A stretch of DNA of 64,000 bases from Novosphingobium sp. Rr 2-17 (GCF_000272475.1 NZ_AKFJ01000083.1:84163-148162), one strand, 5' to 3'. Positions 53,024-63,324 are shown, counted from the stretch's first letter. Notes: generated by a model from the letters alone, not told the origin. Numbers and translations are program-made.

Positions 53024-54373
53024 ATGAACGCAAGGGTCATCCGTTTCCCAACCCGCCCTTCGCGGCTAGCGTTGCGGCTCGAATGGTTCGCCACCGAGCG
53101 ATCGGTGCTGCTGGCGATCTGGGCGCTGTACTTCGCGTTGCGCGTACTGGTGCTGCTGATCGACGTCGCGCCGACTTCGGATGCGCAGTGGTACGTCCTG
53201 CGCGCGGCCAGCCTGGCGAGCGGGCACGGCTATCTCGACAATGCCGGCGCCCCCACCGCCTTCTGGCCTCCAGGCTGGCCGATCGCACTATCGCTCGCTT
53301 TCGCGCAGTTCGGCGCGAGCCAGGTGACGCTCGGCTTGTTCAACCTGGCGTTCAGCCTGCTGATCGGTGCGACGACGTTGGCGCTGGGACGGCGACTGTT
53401 CGGCTCCGAAGGTGCCGCGCGGGCCACCTTGCTACTGCTGGCGGTCTATCCCAACGCGATCGGCTACATTCCGCTGGGGTTGACCGAAGTGTTCTACACC
53501 GCGCTGCTGCTGGCAGGGTGCTGGGTGATCGTCGCGCGAACCAGCCGATGGCATCTGGTCACTGCCGGACTGCTGTTCGGCTTTGCCACGCTGGTGAAGG
53601 CGCAGACGCTGGTGATAGTGCCGCTGCTGTTTGCGATCGACTGGCTGCGCGTCGGCAATATGTGGCAGCGCCTGCCGCGTCTGGTGGTGGACGGGTTGAT
53701 CGTGATGGCGATCGCCGGCCTGGCGGTACTGCCATGGTCGGTACGCAACCAGGCGCAACTGGGCCATTGGGTTACTGTCTCCACCAACGGCGGCTATACT
53801 TTGCTGACCGGCAACCATGACACCGCGACCGGCGACTACACCCCAGACGCACCAGTGGTGAAAGGGCTGATGGCGCGCCCCGGCATGGATGAAGTTGCGC
53901 GCGATGCCGAGGCGCGGCGGCTCGGTCTGGAATGGATCAAGGCCCATCCCGATCGCTTCCTTAAACTGATTCCGAAAAAGCTCATTCGCCTGTGGCTGCC
54001 GGACGGCGAAGCAGAATGGGCCTATCAGGGCGGCGCGCCCAGCTATCCCCGCTTCGAGATCGCCTACCGCGCGGTGCGCGTGCTCAACCAGGGCTATTAC
54101 GTTCTGCTGATGCTCGCCTTCGCCGCTGCTTTTCCGGCGATGATCGTGCGGCGAAGGCGGGACGGGCAGCGCTGGATCGGCTGGTGGCTGCTGCCTTACG
54201 GCGTTGCCTTGTACCCGACCCTGATCTGCGTGGTATTCTCCGGCCAGTCGCGCTTCCACTACCCGGTCATGCCGTTCGTGTGCATGGCCGCCGGGTGGCT
54301 TGTCATTGCTGCTCTTGGCAGGTTGAGCGAACGCCCCAACCATCGCGCCGGACCACGCCCCACGCTACATTAG
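53024..54373 (+). CDS. GT39/ArnT-like membrane glycosyltransferase
   Basis: A 449-residue membrane protein with about ten helices. DVAPTSDAQWYVLRAASLASGHG in the first periplasmic loop carries the acidic residue expected in GT-C enzymes, and RPFWPPGW-like AFWPPGWPIALSLAF is typical of the family. The periplasmic loop around residues 240-330 includes TNGGYTLLTGNHDTATG. Relatives transfer a sugar from a polyprenyl-phosphate carrier to lipid or protein on the periplasmic side. A second ATG at 53000 would extend it by eight residues. Confidence 0.85.
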   Translation: MNARVIRFPTRPSRLALRLEWFATERSVLLAIWALYFALRVLVLLIDVAPTSDAQWYVLRAASLASGHGYLDNAGAPTAFWPPGWPIALSLAFAQFGASQVTLGLFNLAFSLLIGATTLALGRRLFGSEGAARATLLLLAVYPNAIGYIPLGLTEVFYTALLLAGCWVIVARTSRWHLVTAGLLFGFATLVKAQTLVIVPLLFAIDWLRVGNMWQRLPRLVVDGLIVMAIAGLAVLPWSVRNQAQLGHWVTVSTNGGYTLLTGNHDTATGDYTPDAPVVKGLMARPGMDEVARDAEARRLGLEWIKAHPDRFLKLIPKKLIRLWLPDGEAEWAYQGGAPSYPRFEIAYRAVRVLNQGYYVLLMLAFAAAFPAMIVRRRRDGQRWIGWWLLPYGVALYPTLICVVFSGQSRFHYPVMPFVCMAAGWLVIAALGRLSERPNHRAGPRPTLH

Positions 54374-54528
54374 GCACGGCTTACTTCGCCGGTAGCGGAA
54401 AATGCCAATTCTTGTAGCACTGTGACGTAGGGAGCGCCTCCGATGTCACATAAGTTGGGCATCGTGCGCAGTTTTCTGTATGGGGCCCAATTCCCCCAGC
54501 GACCAACGATGAGACAGAGACAGATTTG

Positions 54529-54855
54529 ATGCGAGGATACAAGGAACCGAGTTTCAACGAGCGGGTAGCGGCCGCAAACAGCGCCAAGGCCAAAGCTCTG
54601 GAAATGCTGAAGAACAAGCCCAAGCCCAGCGAAGCCGAACTCGCCGAGCGCGCCGAACGCCGGCGCGCCAAAGAAGCTGCTGACGCGGAAAAGCGCGCTG
54701 CCGCAGCAGAGGCTCGCAAAGCCGCGAAGGTCTTGAAAGAGCAGCCCGAGAGCAAAGCTGCCGAAGCGCCTGCTCGACCCAAGGTGCCGACCGCTGAAGA
54801 ACTCAAGGCTGCACGCGATGCCCGTTATGCTGCCCGCAAAGCGCGCAGGCGCTAG
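54529..54855 (+). CDS. DUF6481-family small basic protein
   Basis: A 108-residue highly charged protein from the ATG at 54529 (a TTG directly precedes it). It is almost entirely Ala/Lys/Glu/Arg with long helical heptads (AKAKALEMLKNKPKPSEAEL, AERAERRRAKEAADAEKRAA), suggesting a single coiled coil. The opening GYKEPSFNERVAAANSAK and end AARKARRR match DUF6481, widespread in Sphingomonadales. Function unknown; RNA or DNA binding is possible from charge alone. Confidence 0.8.
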   Translation: MRGYKEPSFNERVAAANSAKAKALEMLKNKPKPSEAELAERAERRRAKEAADAEKRAAAAEARKAAKVLKEQPESKAAEAPARPKVPTAEELKAARDARYAARKARRR

Positions 54856-55230
54856 TTAACAGGCTCAACTTCCCGGCCAGCGCGGGCGCCGAGTTGTAAC
54901 GAATTCGGCCTTTTGGGCACAACCGTGTCTTAATGATCGTGCTGAGCCGACGAGTTGATGGGCAACGCAGAGCGGCTTCGAAGTCGCTGACCGAGCGTGC
55001 GCCAGGCAGCGGAGTTGCGTGGCGCCGCAGGTTGCTCTAGCTTCCATCTCGTCGCGAAAAACGATGGTTGAGTCCGCGCATGCAAAGCGCGTTCTACTGT
55101 CGAATACACGTCCGTCCCGCCTCCGGCGTGGCTTGACCAGCGGCTCCAAAAACAATCGCACGACGATCGTGTCGGTTGGATGGCGGTCGCCAGTGTCTGT
55201 CGATGCTGGCGCTCTGGATGGAGCGTTGGA
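54856..55230. other. Intergenic stretch without a recognisable gene
   Basis: Frames on both strands are open over parts of this 375 bp but none has a plausible composition, start and ribosome-binding site together. I looked for a remnant of a TetR or MarR regulator, often found beside TetX-like monooxygenases, and could not identify one. GGAG at 55219 serves as ribosome-binding site for the gene that follows. Confidence 0.55.
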
Positions 55231-56439
55231 ATGACAAACGAGATAGCAATCATCGGTGGTGGGTTAGGTGGCTTGATGCTGGCTCGCGTGCTGCACGTAA
55301 ACGGCATCGCCGCGACAACCTACGAAGCCGAAGCCTCGGCCAGTGCCAGGGCGCAAGGATACCTGCTCGATATTCACGAAGAGAACGGCCAGCGCGCGCT
55401 GCAGGACGCGGAACTGTTCGAAGCATTCATGGCCCTCGCTCGCCCCGGTGAAGATGCCAAGCGGGTCGTCGACCATAATGGCGGCATATTGTTCGACAAA
55501 TCTGGCAGCGCCTCCTCGGATCGCCCGGAAGTGGACCGGGGTGAGCTTCGGCACATGCTTATCGAATCGCTCCCGGAAGGGACCCTCAAGTGGAACCGCA
55601 AGGTCGCGTCCGTCGCGACCAGGGACGGCCGACACACGATCACCTTTGTTGACGGAAAGACGGCCACCGCTGCCTTGATCGTGGGCGCAGACGGAGCCTG
55701 GTCGAAGGTCCGTCCGCTGCTTTCGGATATCACGCCGGCATATTCGGGGACCTGCTTCATCGAGGTCGCACTTCTTGAAAGTGCCGCGCGCCATCGCGAT
55801 TCGATCGATGCCATCGGCTGCGGCACCCTCATGGCGGTCGTACCGGGCAAGGGTATCATGGTGCATCGCTACCCGGACGGGACGGCGCGCGGCTATGCGG
55901 CGCTGAACAAGCCTTGGGATTGGATAAGATCGATGGACTTCAGCGACAAGCGCGTCGGCCTGGCGCAGCTCGCGGCGCAGTTCGAGGGCTACGCGCCGCA
56001 CCTGACCGCGTTCATAACCGCAAGCGATGTCGATCCGGTGTTGCGTCCGATCTACGCGCTGCCGGTCGGCTACCGGTGGGATCGGATGCCAGGATTCACC
56101 CTGCTGGGCGACGCGGCACATCTCATGTCGCCCTTCGCTGGCGAGGGAGCCAATCTGGCTCTGTACGACGGCGCGGAGCTTGCCAAGGCGCTTGTGGCCC
56201 ATCCGTTGGACGTCGAGGCCGCGCTCGCCGCTTACGAAGCGGCGCTCTTTCCCCGTAGTAGGGAAGTAGCCGAAGCATCCGCGCAAAACCTTGCCCAGTT
56301 CTTCGGCACAGGCGCCCCCGGCAGCGTAGTTGACCTCTTTAAGGGAACCTCGCATCCAGAAACTGAAACGGAGTGCCGGGCGGAGCGCTTTCGGATGAAT
56401 GAAGTCGGACGAAGCGACCGTTCTCAAAGCCCTCATTGA
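55231..56439 (+). CDS. FAD-dependent monooxygenase, TetX-like
   Basis: A 402-residue class A flavoprotein monooxygenase from the ATG at 55231 with GGAG ahead. FAD motif [21 protein letters not shown] near residue 5, then [30 protein letters not shown] (DG motif) and [29 protein letters not shown] (GD motif, NADPH/FAD) in order. Closest in style to TetX, which hydroxylates tetracyclines, and to other small-molecule hydroxylases; drug inactivation cannot be claimed without testing. It marks the left side of the accessory region. Confidence 0.88.
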   Translation: MTNEIAIIGGGLGGLMLARVLHVNGIAATTYEAEASASARAQGYLLDIHEENGQRALQDAELFEAFMALARPGEDAKRVVDHNGGILFDKSGSASSDRPEVDRGELRHMLIESLPEGTLKWNRKVASVATRDGRHTITFVDGKTATAALIVGADGAWSKVRPLLSDITPAYSGTCFIEVALLESAARHRDSIDAIGCGTLMAVVPGKGIMVHRYPDGTARGYAALNKPWDWIRSMDFSDKRVGLAQLAAQFEGYAPHLTAFITASDVDPVLRPIYALPVGYRWDRMPGFTLLGDAAHLMSPFAGEGANLALYDGAELAKALVAHPLDVEAALAAYEAALFPRSREVAEASAQNLAQFFGTGAPGSVVDLFKGTSHPETETECRAERFRMNEVGRSDRSQSPH

Positions 56440-56545
56440 ATGACGTATTTTGGCCGATTGGGGAGTGTCGGCTCTGGAGCGATAGACGGTGAAGCAGGAG
56501 AATGGGGCTAACTAATCCCCCTTGCTGGCGGCCTGTTGCTGGCTA

Positions 56546-57241
56546 TCAAGCCGCATCGGCAGGCTCGCGTGGTTCTTTCAAGGCATAGCCACGGCCCCAG
56601 ATCGTCTCGATGTAGTTGTCGCCCCCACAAGCTAGGGCTAGCTTCTTGCGAAGTTTGCAGATGAAGACATCGACGATCTTCACCTCTGGCTCGTCTATGC
56701 CGCCATATAGATGGTTGAGAAACATCTCTTTGGTCACCGTCGCACCTTTGCGGAGCGACAGCAATTCGAGCATCGCATATTCCTTGCCGGTGAGGTTCAC
56801 GGGTGCGCCATCGACCTCGAGTGTCTTGGCGTCGAGATTGACGGTCAGTTTCCCTGCGTGAATGATCGACTGCGCGTGCCCCTTGGATCTGCGGACGACA
56901 GCGTGGATACGGGCGATCAATTCCTCACGATGAAACGGCTTCGTCAGGTAGTCGTCGGCGCCGAAGCCGAATGCCTGAACCTTGTGGTCCGTCTTCAGTA
57001 TACCCGACAGGATCAGCACGGGGGTCTGCACTTTAGCAAGCCGCAGCCGCTTTAGAACATCGTGGCCATGTATGTCGGGCAGGTCGAGGTCGAGAAGGAT
57101 GATATCGTAATCGTATAACTTCCCCAGATCCAAGCCGTCTTCGCCGAGATCGGTAGAATAGACATTGAAATCTTCCGCCGTCAGGATGAGTTCGAGCGCT
57201 TTTGCTGTGCTCGGTTCATCCTCAATCATCAGAACTCGCAT
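56546..57241 (-). CDS. ctrA: CtrA-type response regulator
   Basis: A 231-residue OmpR/PhoB-class regulator from the ATG at 57241. The receiver has [11 protein letters not shown], phosphoacceptor Asp51 in [10 protein letters not shown], and [25 protein letters not shown], which is diagnostic of CtrA. The effector domain ([62 protein letters not shown]) is nearly identical to the CtrA I remember from Alphaproteobacteria. It ends in Asp-Ala-Ala, like the ClpXP degron. It is likely either the genome's ctrA or a paralogue; the setting behind a diguanylate cyclase and among signalling genes near an IS element favours a paralogue. Confidence 0.88.
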   Translation of the reverse strand: MRVLMIEDEPSTAKALELILTAEDFNVYSTDLGEDGLDLGKLYDYDIILLDLDLPDIHGHDVLKRLRLAKVQTPVLILSGILKTDHKVQAFGFGADDYLTKPFHREELIARIHAVVRRSKGHAQSIIHAGKLTVNLDAKTLEVDGAPVNLTGKEYAMLELLSLRKGATVTKEMFLNHLYGGIDEPEVKIVDVFICKLRKKLALACGGDNYIETIWGRGYALKEPREPADAA

Positions 57242-57348
57242 GAATATTTCCTTCTCGCGTAGGCGCCTGTGATGCATCGGCTCGCGCGTGCAGGTTTGAA
57301 TTTTAGGAGATTTGCTGTGGGATAGCCGTGTCCGACGGTCGTCGACGC

Positions 57349-58308
57349 TTACACGCTGATGGTGTTCCGACCTGACCCTTTGGCCCGATACAAAGCATTG
57401 TCCGCGTCGAGTAGGAGTGCTGCTGCTGCGCTGGTGGTCGGGCTGTCATCTGCCACAGCGTTTGTATGCGCGATCCCGATGCTGACGGTGATCCGGCCGT
57501 TGGGACTGTCTCGATGAACGATGTTGAGGTTCTCGACGGCTTTGCGGCAATTCTCCGCCACGGCGACTGCCCCATGAATATCGGTTTCCGGCAGGATGAG
57601 GAGAAATTCCTCGCCGCCATGGCGGCATGCGGCATCCCCGCCGCGCCGCAGACAGCCAACGAGTTTGTCGGCCACGGCGCGAAGACAACGGTCCCCTTGC
57701 GGGTGACCCAGGCTGTCGTTGTAGGATTTAAACCAATCGATATCGACTGCGAGAAGCGAGAGGCGATTGCTCGCTCTTCGGGCGCGGCGCAGTTCGCGAT
57801 GGAGCACGATCTCGAGGCCACGGCGATTGAGCAAGCCGGTCAGATGATCGCGCCGGTTTGTCGCGACGACACGCCGGCGGACCTCGCGCAGATGGTGCTC
57901 CACCTGCATTCGCTTGGTGATATCGGATGCCACGACGAACAACCCGGACACATGGCCCTGGCTGTCCCTCGTGGCGTGAAACGAAGCGATATAGGTTCGA
58001 TCGCGCTGTGTGAATTGATGGTCCGGCAGCGCTCGGTCGGCAGATGCCAGCAGGAACATGTCTTCGATAGCGCCAGAAGCACTGGGTAAAAGTTCACTGA
58101 CGCAAGCACCGACGATTGTGTCATGCTTAAAAATGGAAGCCATTGCGCTACTTGCCATTTTAACGCGATGTGATCGGTCCAGTACACACAGTGCAATCGA
58201 AGTCGACGTGGAAAGATGTTCCATGCCAGCCCGCATCTCAGGAGCAGGGGCCTGGAAACGAGCATTATCACCACCGCGTAATTTATCGACGATTGCTACA
58301 ACACTCAT
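57349..58308 (-). CDS. PAS-GGDEF diguanylate cyclase
   Basis: A 319-residue protein from the ATG at 58308; earlier in-frame sequence is non-coding-like. Residues 25-150 look like a PAS domain ([38 protein letters not shown]). The GGDEF domain begins [17 protein letters not shown], carries GGEEF at 231-235 and an RxxD inhibitory site (RGGD at 222-225) five residues upstream. It should make cyclic di-GMP and be inhibited by its product. Cytosolic. Same strand as the CtrA-like gene, which starts 107 bp downstream, so the two may be co-transcribed and functionally linked. Confidence 0.92.
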   Translation of the reverse strand: MSVVAIVDKLRGGDNARFQAPAPEMRAGMEHLSTSTSIALCVLDRSHRVKMASSAMASIFKHDTIVGACVSELLPSASGAIEDMFLLASADRALPDHQFTQRDRTYIASFHATRDSQGHVSGLFVVASDITKRMQVEHHLREVRRRVVATNRRDHLTGLLNRRGLEIVLHRELRRARRASNRLSLLAVDIDWFKSYNDSLGHPQGDRCLRAVADKLVGCLRRGGDAACRHGGEEFLLILPETDIHGAVAVAENCRKAVENLNIVHRDSPNGRITVSIGIAHTNAVADDSPTTSAAAALLLDADNALYRAKGSGRNTISV

Positions 58309-58515
58309 GGCTCTGGTATTTCCCCTTACTCGCGCCGTGATGCCTCTTAGGCAGCGCCATCCAGCGTTGTCATGTAAAGGAATGCAAAATCGTGAGCCGC
58401 CAGTCCGCGGGAATTCCACCTGTAAAAGATTGCAAAGTCGCCGCCGTGATCTCGCTATCAAGGCATGCCCTGCTATGGCAGCGATCGGCCTGCATGCAGG
58501 CGAAGAGGGCAATCC

Positions 58516-59202
58516 GTGCGTATAGCGATACTCGAAGATGATGTGGCTTTGGCCGGCCTGGTGGAGACGACGCTCGCCGAAGCCGGGCATGTCTGCGAGG
58601 TCTTTGGCGATGGCCAGCTTCTAATTCGTGCCTTGCACCGTCACACATACGACGTGCTCATACTCGACTGGAACGTGCCGGGGGTTTCCGGCCTGGAAAC
58701 CCTGAAATGGATGAGGGCCAATCTCGACGTGCCCCCGCCATCGCTCATGCTGACCAGCAGATCGGCCGAGGAGGACATTGTCGAGGGTCTCTCGGCTGGT
58801 GCTGACGACTATGTCGTGAAACCCGTGGCGCCTGCAGTTCTCAAGGCGCGCGTAACCGCTGTAGCGCGTCGCGCATACCCCGAGCATCACCCAGGCCTCG
58901 AAATGTACGGCCCCTATACGTTCGACACGAGGGCAGAGACGGCAGCATTGTCTGGTGCGGCGATCAGCTTGACGGCTAAGGAATTTGCTTTGGCACTTCT
59001 GATGTTTCGCAATCTACACCGCGCGTTGTCCCGAGCCTATATTTTCGAGGCGCTCTGGGGCCGCAACCCCGACCTTCCGACAAGAACCCTGGATGCACAC
59101 ATTTCCAATGTCAGAACCAAGCTCAACTTACGCCCCGATAACGGCTTCAAACTCGTGCCGATCTACGCTTACGGTTACCGACTTGAAGCTCTCACGGTTT
59201 AG
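58516..59202 (+). CDS. OmpR-family response regulator
   Basis: A 228-residue protein starting at the GTG at 58516, with AGAGGG upstream, followed by RIAILEDDVALAGLVET. Phosphoacceptor Asp51 is in LILDWNVPGVSG, and DDYVVKPV supplies the conserved Lys. The winged-helix part is degenerate at first (PYTFDTRAETAALSGAAISL) but has LTAKEFALALLMFRN, SRAYIFEALWG and TRTLDAHISNVRTKL. It overlaps the FecR gene by 20 bp and is probably phosphorylated by the CHASE2 kinase encoded two genes on. Confidence 0.9.
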   Translation: MRIAILEDDVALAGLVETTLAEAGHVCEVFGDGQLLIRALHRHTYDVLILDWNVPGVSGLETLKWMRANLDVPPPSLMLTSRSAEEDIVEGLSAGADDYVVKPVAPAVLKARVTAVARRAYPEHHPGLEMYGPYTFDTRAETAALSGAAISLTAKEFALALLMFRNLHRALSRAYIFEALWGRNPDLPTRTLDAHISNVRTKLNLRPDNGFKLVPIYAYGYRLEALTV

Positions 59203-60526
59203 AAAAACCCGTTATTCGGTCAGAGCTTTCATACTGCTGGCAGCGCTAGCCAGCGCACCCGTGGCTGCCAAAGCGCCAATCCCTTCGCCCTCTGCAATCA
59301 TCCAGTCGATGGCGCAGTATGATGTCCAGCGTGGGGACAACCTCTATACCCTGGCAATGCGGTTTCTGGTGCGATCCGGCGATTATCGGGTCGTCCAGCG
59401 GCTGAACCGGATCGCGGACCCCAGGAAAGTTCCTGTGGGCAGGCCGCTTCGCATCCCTCGCGAATTGCTGAAGCATGAGCCGATCCGCGGCGTCGTGTAC
59501 AGTTTGCACGGGGCTGTGAGGATCGACGGTCGCGCCGCCGCCGCCGGTATGGCCGTGCGTGAGGGAGCGCTGATCGCGACGGGTGCGAAGTCCTTCGTAA
59601 CCCTGATGCTTCCGGATGGCACGGCTGTCTCGCTACCGTCACAGTCGGCCGTTCGGGTTCAACGCCTGCGCCGCATACTGCTCGACAATCACGTGGAACG
59701 CTTGTTCGGCATAGAGGAGGGCCGTGCAAACGCGAGCGTCACGCCCATGATTGACCCATTGAGCGATTTCCGGTTCTCGACGCCTGGCGCTATTTCCTCC
59801 GTGCGTGGCACCCGCTTTCGCATGAGCTACGACCTGCATACCCAGCACACCACCAGTGAGGTTCTTGAGGGCAAAGTCGCGTTCGAGCCGGCGCAAGAGC
59901 AGGCGCCGCAGCTTCTGGCGGCCGGCTATGGCAGTGCTACAAGCTTGCCCGGACCTGTGCCCCTGCTCGCTGCTCCAGAACTCATTGCTGCGGGCAAGGT
60001 GCAAAGCGAGGAGAATATTCGTTTTGCGTTGAAGCCGCTCCCAGGGGCTGATCGCTACCACCTGCAAATCGGCGCTGACGCCGGCTTCCTTGAGGTTCTG
60101 GACGAAACCGAAGGCACCTCCCTTGAGGAAAAGTTCAGTTCCTTGCCGAACGGTACGTACTTCGTGCGCGCGACCGCGATCGACGCAAACCAGTTGGAGG
60201 GAAAGCCCGCTACCTATGCCTTCGAACGCCGGCTCAACCGCATCAGCACGAGTTCTGAAAGCAGCCGGGTCGGTCGATATCGCCAGTACTTGTTCCGCTG
60301 GCGCACCCCGGACGCATCGGACGCTCGATACCGCTTCCAATTCGTCAACGTGGCCGATCCATCGAAGCCTCTCGTCGACGAAACGGGCCTGACCGGGCAA
60401 TCCTTCGTCATCACAGATCTGCCCAAGGGCAGCTATCAGTGGCGGGTCATGACCACGCAGACCATCGAGGGCAAAAGCTACTCGAAATGGTCGGACTATA
60501 GCGAGTTGGCGATCGAGGGCTTCTGA
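59183..60526 (+). CDS. Secreted LysM-FecR protein
   Basis: About 447 residues from the TTG at 59183, chosen because it gives a signal peptide (RYSVRAFILLAALASAPVAAKA); no good ribosome-binding site is visible and other starts exist inside the preceding gene. A LysM domain (YDVQRGDNLYTLAMRFLVR to LRIPRELL) should bind peptidoglycan. A FecR domain follows (VRIDGRAAAAGMAVREGALIATG, TPGAISSVRGTRFRM), then two FN3-like segments (LPGADRYHLQIG, ARYRFQFVNVADP) to the end. It probably senses the cell wall and hands the signal to the kinase, whose gene overlaps this stop (TGATG). Confidence 0.85.
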   Translation: MKLSRFRKTRYSVRAFILLAALASAPVAAKAPIPSPSAIIQSMAQYDVQRGDNLYTLAMRFLVRSGDYRVVQRLNRIADPRKVPVGRPLRIPRELLKHEPIRGVVYSLHGAVRIDGRAAAAGMAVREGALIATGAKSFVTLMLPDGTAVSLPSQSAVRVQRLRRILLDNHVERLFGIEEGRANASVTPMIDPLSDFRFSTPGAISSVRGTRFRMSYDLHTQHTTSEVLEGKVAFEPAQEQAPQLLAAGYGSATSLPGPVPLLAAPELIAAGKVQSEENIRFALKPLPGADRYHLQIGADAGFLEVLDETEGTSLEEKFSSLPNGTYFVRATAIDANQLEGKPATYAFERRLNRISTSSESSRVGRYRQYLFRWRTPDASDARYRFQFVNVADPSKPLVDETGLTGQSFVITDLPKGSYQWRVMTTQTIEGKSYSKWSDYSELAIEGF

Positions 60527-62772
60527 TGGGCCTAAAGCGGGGGCTGAGACTACGAACGCACTGGTGGCTGATCGCGCTCGTCACCAGCCTGCTCGTAACC
60601 GGGATCACGCTCGATCGCACGTTGACCAGGCTGGACAATGCCTTTTACGACCGCATTCTGCGAGCGAGGGCCGGGCCGTCTTCAGACTCGATCCTGCTAG
60701 TCGAAATAGATGACCAGAGCCTGCGACGGATAGGAAGCTGGCCGTGGAATCGCGCCGTCCACGCAGCGCTCATCGACCGCCTGCAGGCAGCCCGGCCCAG
60801 GGCAATTGCCTACGACGTCCTGTTCACCGAGCCGGGCGAACCCGGTGCCGACGAGGAACTGGGGAGGGCTATTGGAGGTGGAACACCCACATTTCTACCA
60901 ATGCTGCTGTCCGCTGCAGGCGATGGCAGTCAATCGGTTGTGCCGACCTTTCCGATCCGGCCCGTTCACGAGGCAGCGACGGGCGTGGGCTTTACGACAA
61001 TCGATCCCGACCCCGACGGCGTGGTGCGATCGGCTACGCTTGTTGCAGGCGCCACAAACCAGTGGCGGCATTTGATGATGCTGGTGGTCCAAGCCTTAGG
61101 CGCAACGGGAAGCGTAAAGGAAGAAACGCGTCCGCAACTGATACCGTTCGCAGGACGAAGCGGCCACTGGTCGGAAGTATCAGCAGCCTCGGTGCTGGCT
61201 GGAGAAGTCCCGCGTGAGCTTCTTGAAGGCAAGATCGTCGTCGTCGGGGCTACCGCCTCAGGCCTCGCGAGCCAATACGCCACGCCGGCGGGCGGCGTCA
61301 TGACGGGCCTGGAAATCGAGGCCAATTTGCTCAACGGGCTCGTCGGTCACCAGTTGATCGAGCGCGCCGGCCTACCCTTGCGCCTGGCCTTAGCGCTCGT
61401 GCCGCTGTGGGTCTTGATGCTTGCGATTGGGCCGATCCGCAGGATTCCGGCTCTTGCCAGCCTTTTGTTGTGCTGCGGCGTGGTCCTGTTTACCAGCGCC
61501 GCCGCATTGACGTTCTTGCGCTTGTGGCTTCCACCGGCAGCATCCCTGGCAGGTCTCGCCATTACCTATCCCTTATGGGGATGGCGGCAGTTGGCGAGCA
61601 TCGAACGGTATATGCGCGCAGAACTGGAGCGGTTCGAAAGCGAGCCTGGTTTGCTTCCACAACCGGCACCCTCGGTTTCCCGATCCGGTGTCGCCTCAAC
61701 GATTACCTTGTTGCGCAATGCTATCGGCCGCAACCGCGAGATGCGGCACTTCGTTGCCGATCGGCTCAACCAATTGCCCGACGCGACGCTTGTCGTCGAT
61801 CTCACTGGTCAGGTGGTATTGGCCAACGCGGCGGCACACAGTCTCTTCGCCCTATTCGGCCGCGATTTAAGCGATCACGTCGATATCGACACGCTTCTCA
61901 GCAATTTCCAGCAGAGCGGTGCCGGCAGCAAGTCGGTCCCCTTCCCGCCCATCGAAGGGGAACCGTTCACTTGCGAGGCACAGTTCGACAAGACCCATTT
62001 CTTCCTAATCACCATGGCCGAGCAAACTTCGATGGGCGGTCAACGGGCCGGATGGATCATTCGTTTCGTCGACGTCAGCGAGGCAAAGTCTGCGCAACGC
62101 CAACGCGACGATATCGTGCAATTGCTCACCCACGACATGCGATCCCCGCAAGCCTCCATCCTCGCGGTACTGGAAACCGGCACGCCCGACCGAATCCATC
62201 CGCAGGAGGCGAGCAGGATCCGGCATTATGCGGAACGCACGCTCGGTCTGGCAGATGGCTTCGTTCAGCTCGCTCGGGCCGAAAACCTCGATTATGCCAT
62301 TGAGGAAATCGCTCTGACCGACATGCTCATGGACGCGATCGACGATCTGTGGCCGCAATCACAGGCCAAGGCGATCGACATCGTGCTCCAAGGGAACGAG
62401 CCGCTACTGGTGTTGGGCGAAAGATCCCTACTGACGCGGGCATTTTTGAACGTGATCGGAAACGCCATCAAGTACAGCTATGAGCATACCACGATCACTT
62501 GCACGACATCGCGCGAAGTCTGGCAGGACGGATCGACATGGGCGCAATGCGCGATTACTGACCAAGGTCCTGGTTTGGACAGCCACCAACAACGCACGAT
62601 CTTCGAGCGGTTCCATCGCGGGTCTGTAGGGCTGGGGCCGAAAACGGACGGGGTCGGCCTGGGTCTCAGCTTCGTTCACACTGTCATAGCGCGCCATAAC
62701 GGTCAGATCGACTGTGACAGCCAGCCCGGCAGCGGTGCTACGTTTACGATCAGCCTCCCGGCTTCGAACTGA
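60526..62772 (+). CDS. CHASE2-domain sensor histidine kinase
   Basis: A 748-residue membrane kinase. Residues 13-29 form the first helix, followed by a periplasmic CHASE2 sensor (DNAFYDRILRARAG, SWPWNRAVHAALIDRL, IAYDVLFTEPGE, LEGKIVVVGATASGL) and three closely spaced helices near 287-355. A PAS-like domain follows, then the HisKA with phosphoacceptor His536 (LLTHDMRSPQAS) and an HATPase with the N box around Asn642 and Asn646, the D box DQGPGLDS and the G box GVGLGLSFV. Its own cognate regulator is the operon's first gene. Stop overlaps the convergent lipoprotein gene by 23 bp. Confidence 0.93.
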   Translation: MGLKRGLRLRTHWWLIALVTSLLVTGITLDRTLTRLDNAFYDRILRARAGPSSDSILLVEIDDQSLRRIGSWPWNRAVHAALIDRLQAARPRAIAYDVLFTEPGEPGADEELGRAIGGGTPTFLPMLLSAAGDGSQSVVPTFPIRPVHEAATGVGFTTIDPDPDGVVRSATLVAGATNQWRHLMMLVVQALGATGSVKEETRPQLIPFAGRSGHWSEVSAASVLAGEVPRELLEGKIVVVGATASGLASQYATPAGGVMTGLEIEANLLNGLVGHQLIERAGLPLRLALALVPLWVLMLAIGPIRRIPALASLLLCCGVVLFTSAAALTFLRLWLPPAASLAGLAITYPLWGWRQLASIERYMRAELERFESEPGLLPQPAPSVSRSGVASTITLLRNAIGRNREMRHFVADRLNQLPDATLVVDLTGQVVLANAAAHSLFALFGRDLSDHVDIDTLLSNFQQSGAGSKSVPFPPIEGEPFTCEAQFDKTHFFLITMAEQTSMGGQRAGWIIRFVDVSEAKSAQRQRDDIVQLLTHDMRSPQASILAVLETGTPDRIHPQEASRIRHYAERTLGLADGFVQLARAENLDYAIEEIALTDMLMDAIDDLWPQSQAKAIDIVLQGNEPLLVLGERSLLTRAFLNVIGNAIKYSYEHTTITCTTSREVWQDGSTWAQCAITDQGPGLDSHQQRTIFERFHRGSVGLGPKTDGVGLGLSFVHTVIARHNGQIDCDSQPGSGATFTISLPASN

Positions 62773-63268
62773 TGTTGTGTTCCGGTGGTGTCCCGGCAAG
62801 CTGCGAAAGCAATGCGTCGGCAAGACGCGCTCCCTCGTCCCATTGGGCCTGGGTCCCTCGCTCGTTGGCATAGACCCGGACCAGTTCGCGACCGGTGGCC
62901 GCGTCCGTCAGGCTTAGGGTCGTCCGGTACGTCTTCGCAGAGCGAGATCGTGATGGGCTGAGCCTCCACACTTGCGAATCGGCTTTCCCTGCAGACGGCG
63001 CATACAACCCCGTTTTTCCGGGGATTTCTGCCAATGTCAGATCAAGCCGGTAGGTCGGCTGATCAGAGAGCGTGAACCCTCTATCGACGAGGCCACTCTT
63101 GAACCGATCCGCAAACTTACCGCCGGATAAGCTTTCTGGTGCGAAGCCGAAGCTGGCAGGAGCCGGGCGCTGCCCCACAAAACCCGCTTCGACGCGATTA
63201 TGCGCGCAGGCTGCTAAGGCCAAAGGAACGGCGGCAAGGATGAGAGCGAACGCAGGGCGGTATAGCAT
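62750..63268 (-). CDS. DUF4136-like lipoprotein
   Basis: A 172-residue protein with a lipobox LAAC (Cys21) after a hydrophobic signal, so probably anchored in the inner or outer membrane. The mature part FGFAPESLSGGKFADRFKSGL, DRGFTLSDQPTYRLDLTLAE and TTLSLTDAATGRELVRVYANE resembles DUF4136 lipoproteins. Function unknown. Only 56 bp separate its start from the end of the IS element, so its original promoter may have been displaced. Confidence 0.75.
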   Translation of the reverse strand: MLYRPAFALILAAVPLALAACAHNRVEAGFVGQRPAPASFGFAPESLSGGKFADRFKSGLVDRGFTLSDQPTYRLDLTLAEIPGKTGLYAPSAGKADSQVWRLSPSRSRSAKTYRTTLSLTDAATGRELVRVYANERGTQAQWDEGARLADALLSQLAGTPPEHNISSKPGG

Positions 63269-63324
63269 GTGGCTGTTCTTACCTGCTTGCTCATGCTCAA
63301 TCCAGACGGTCGCGACAGTCCCAC

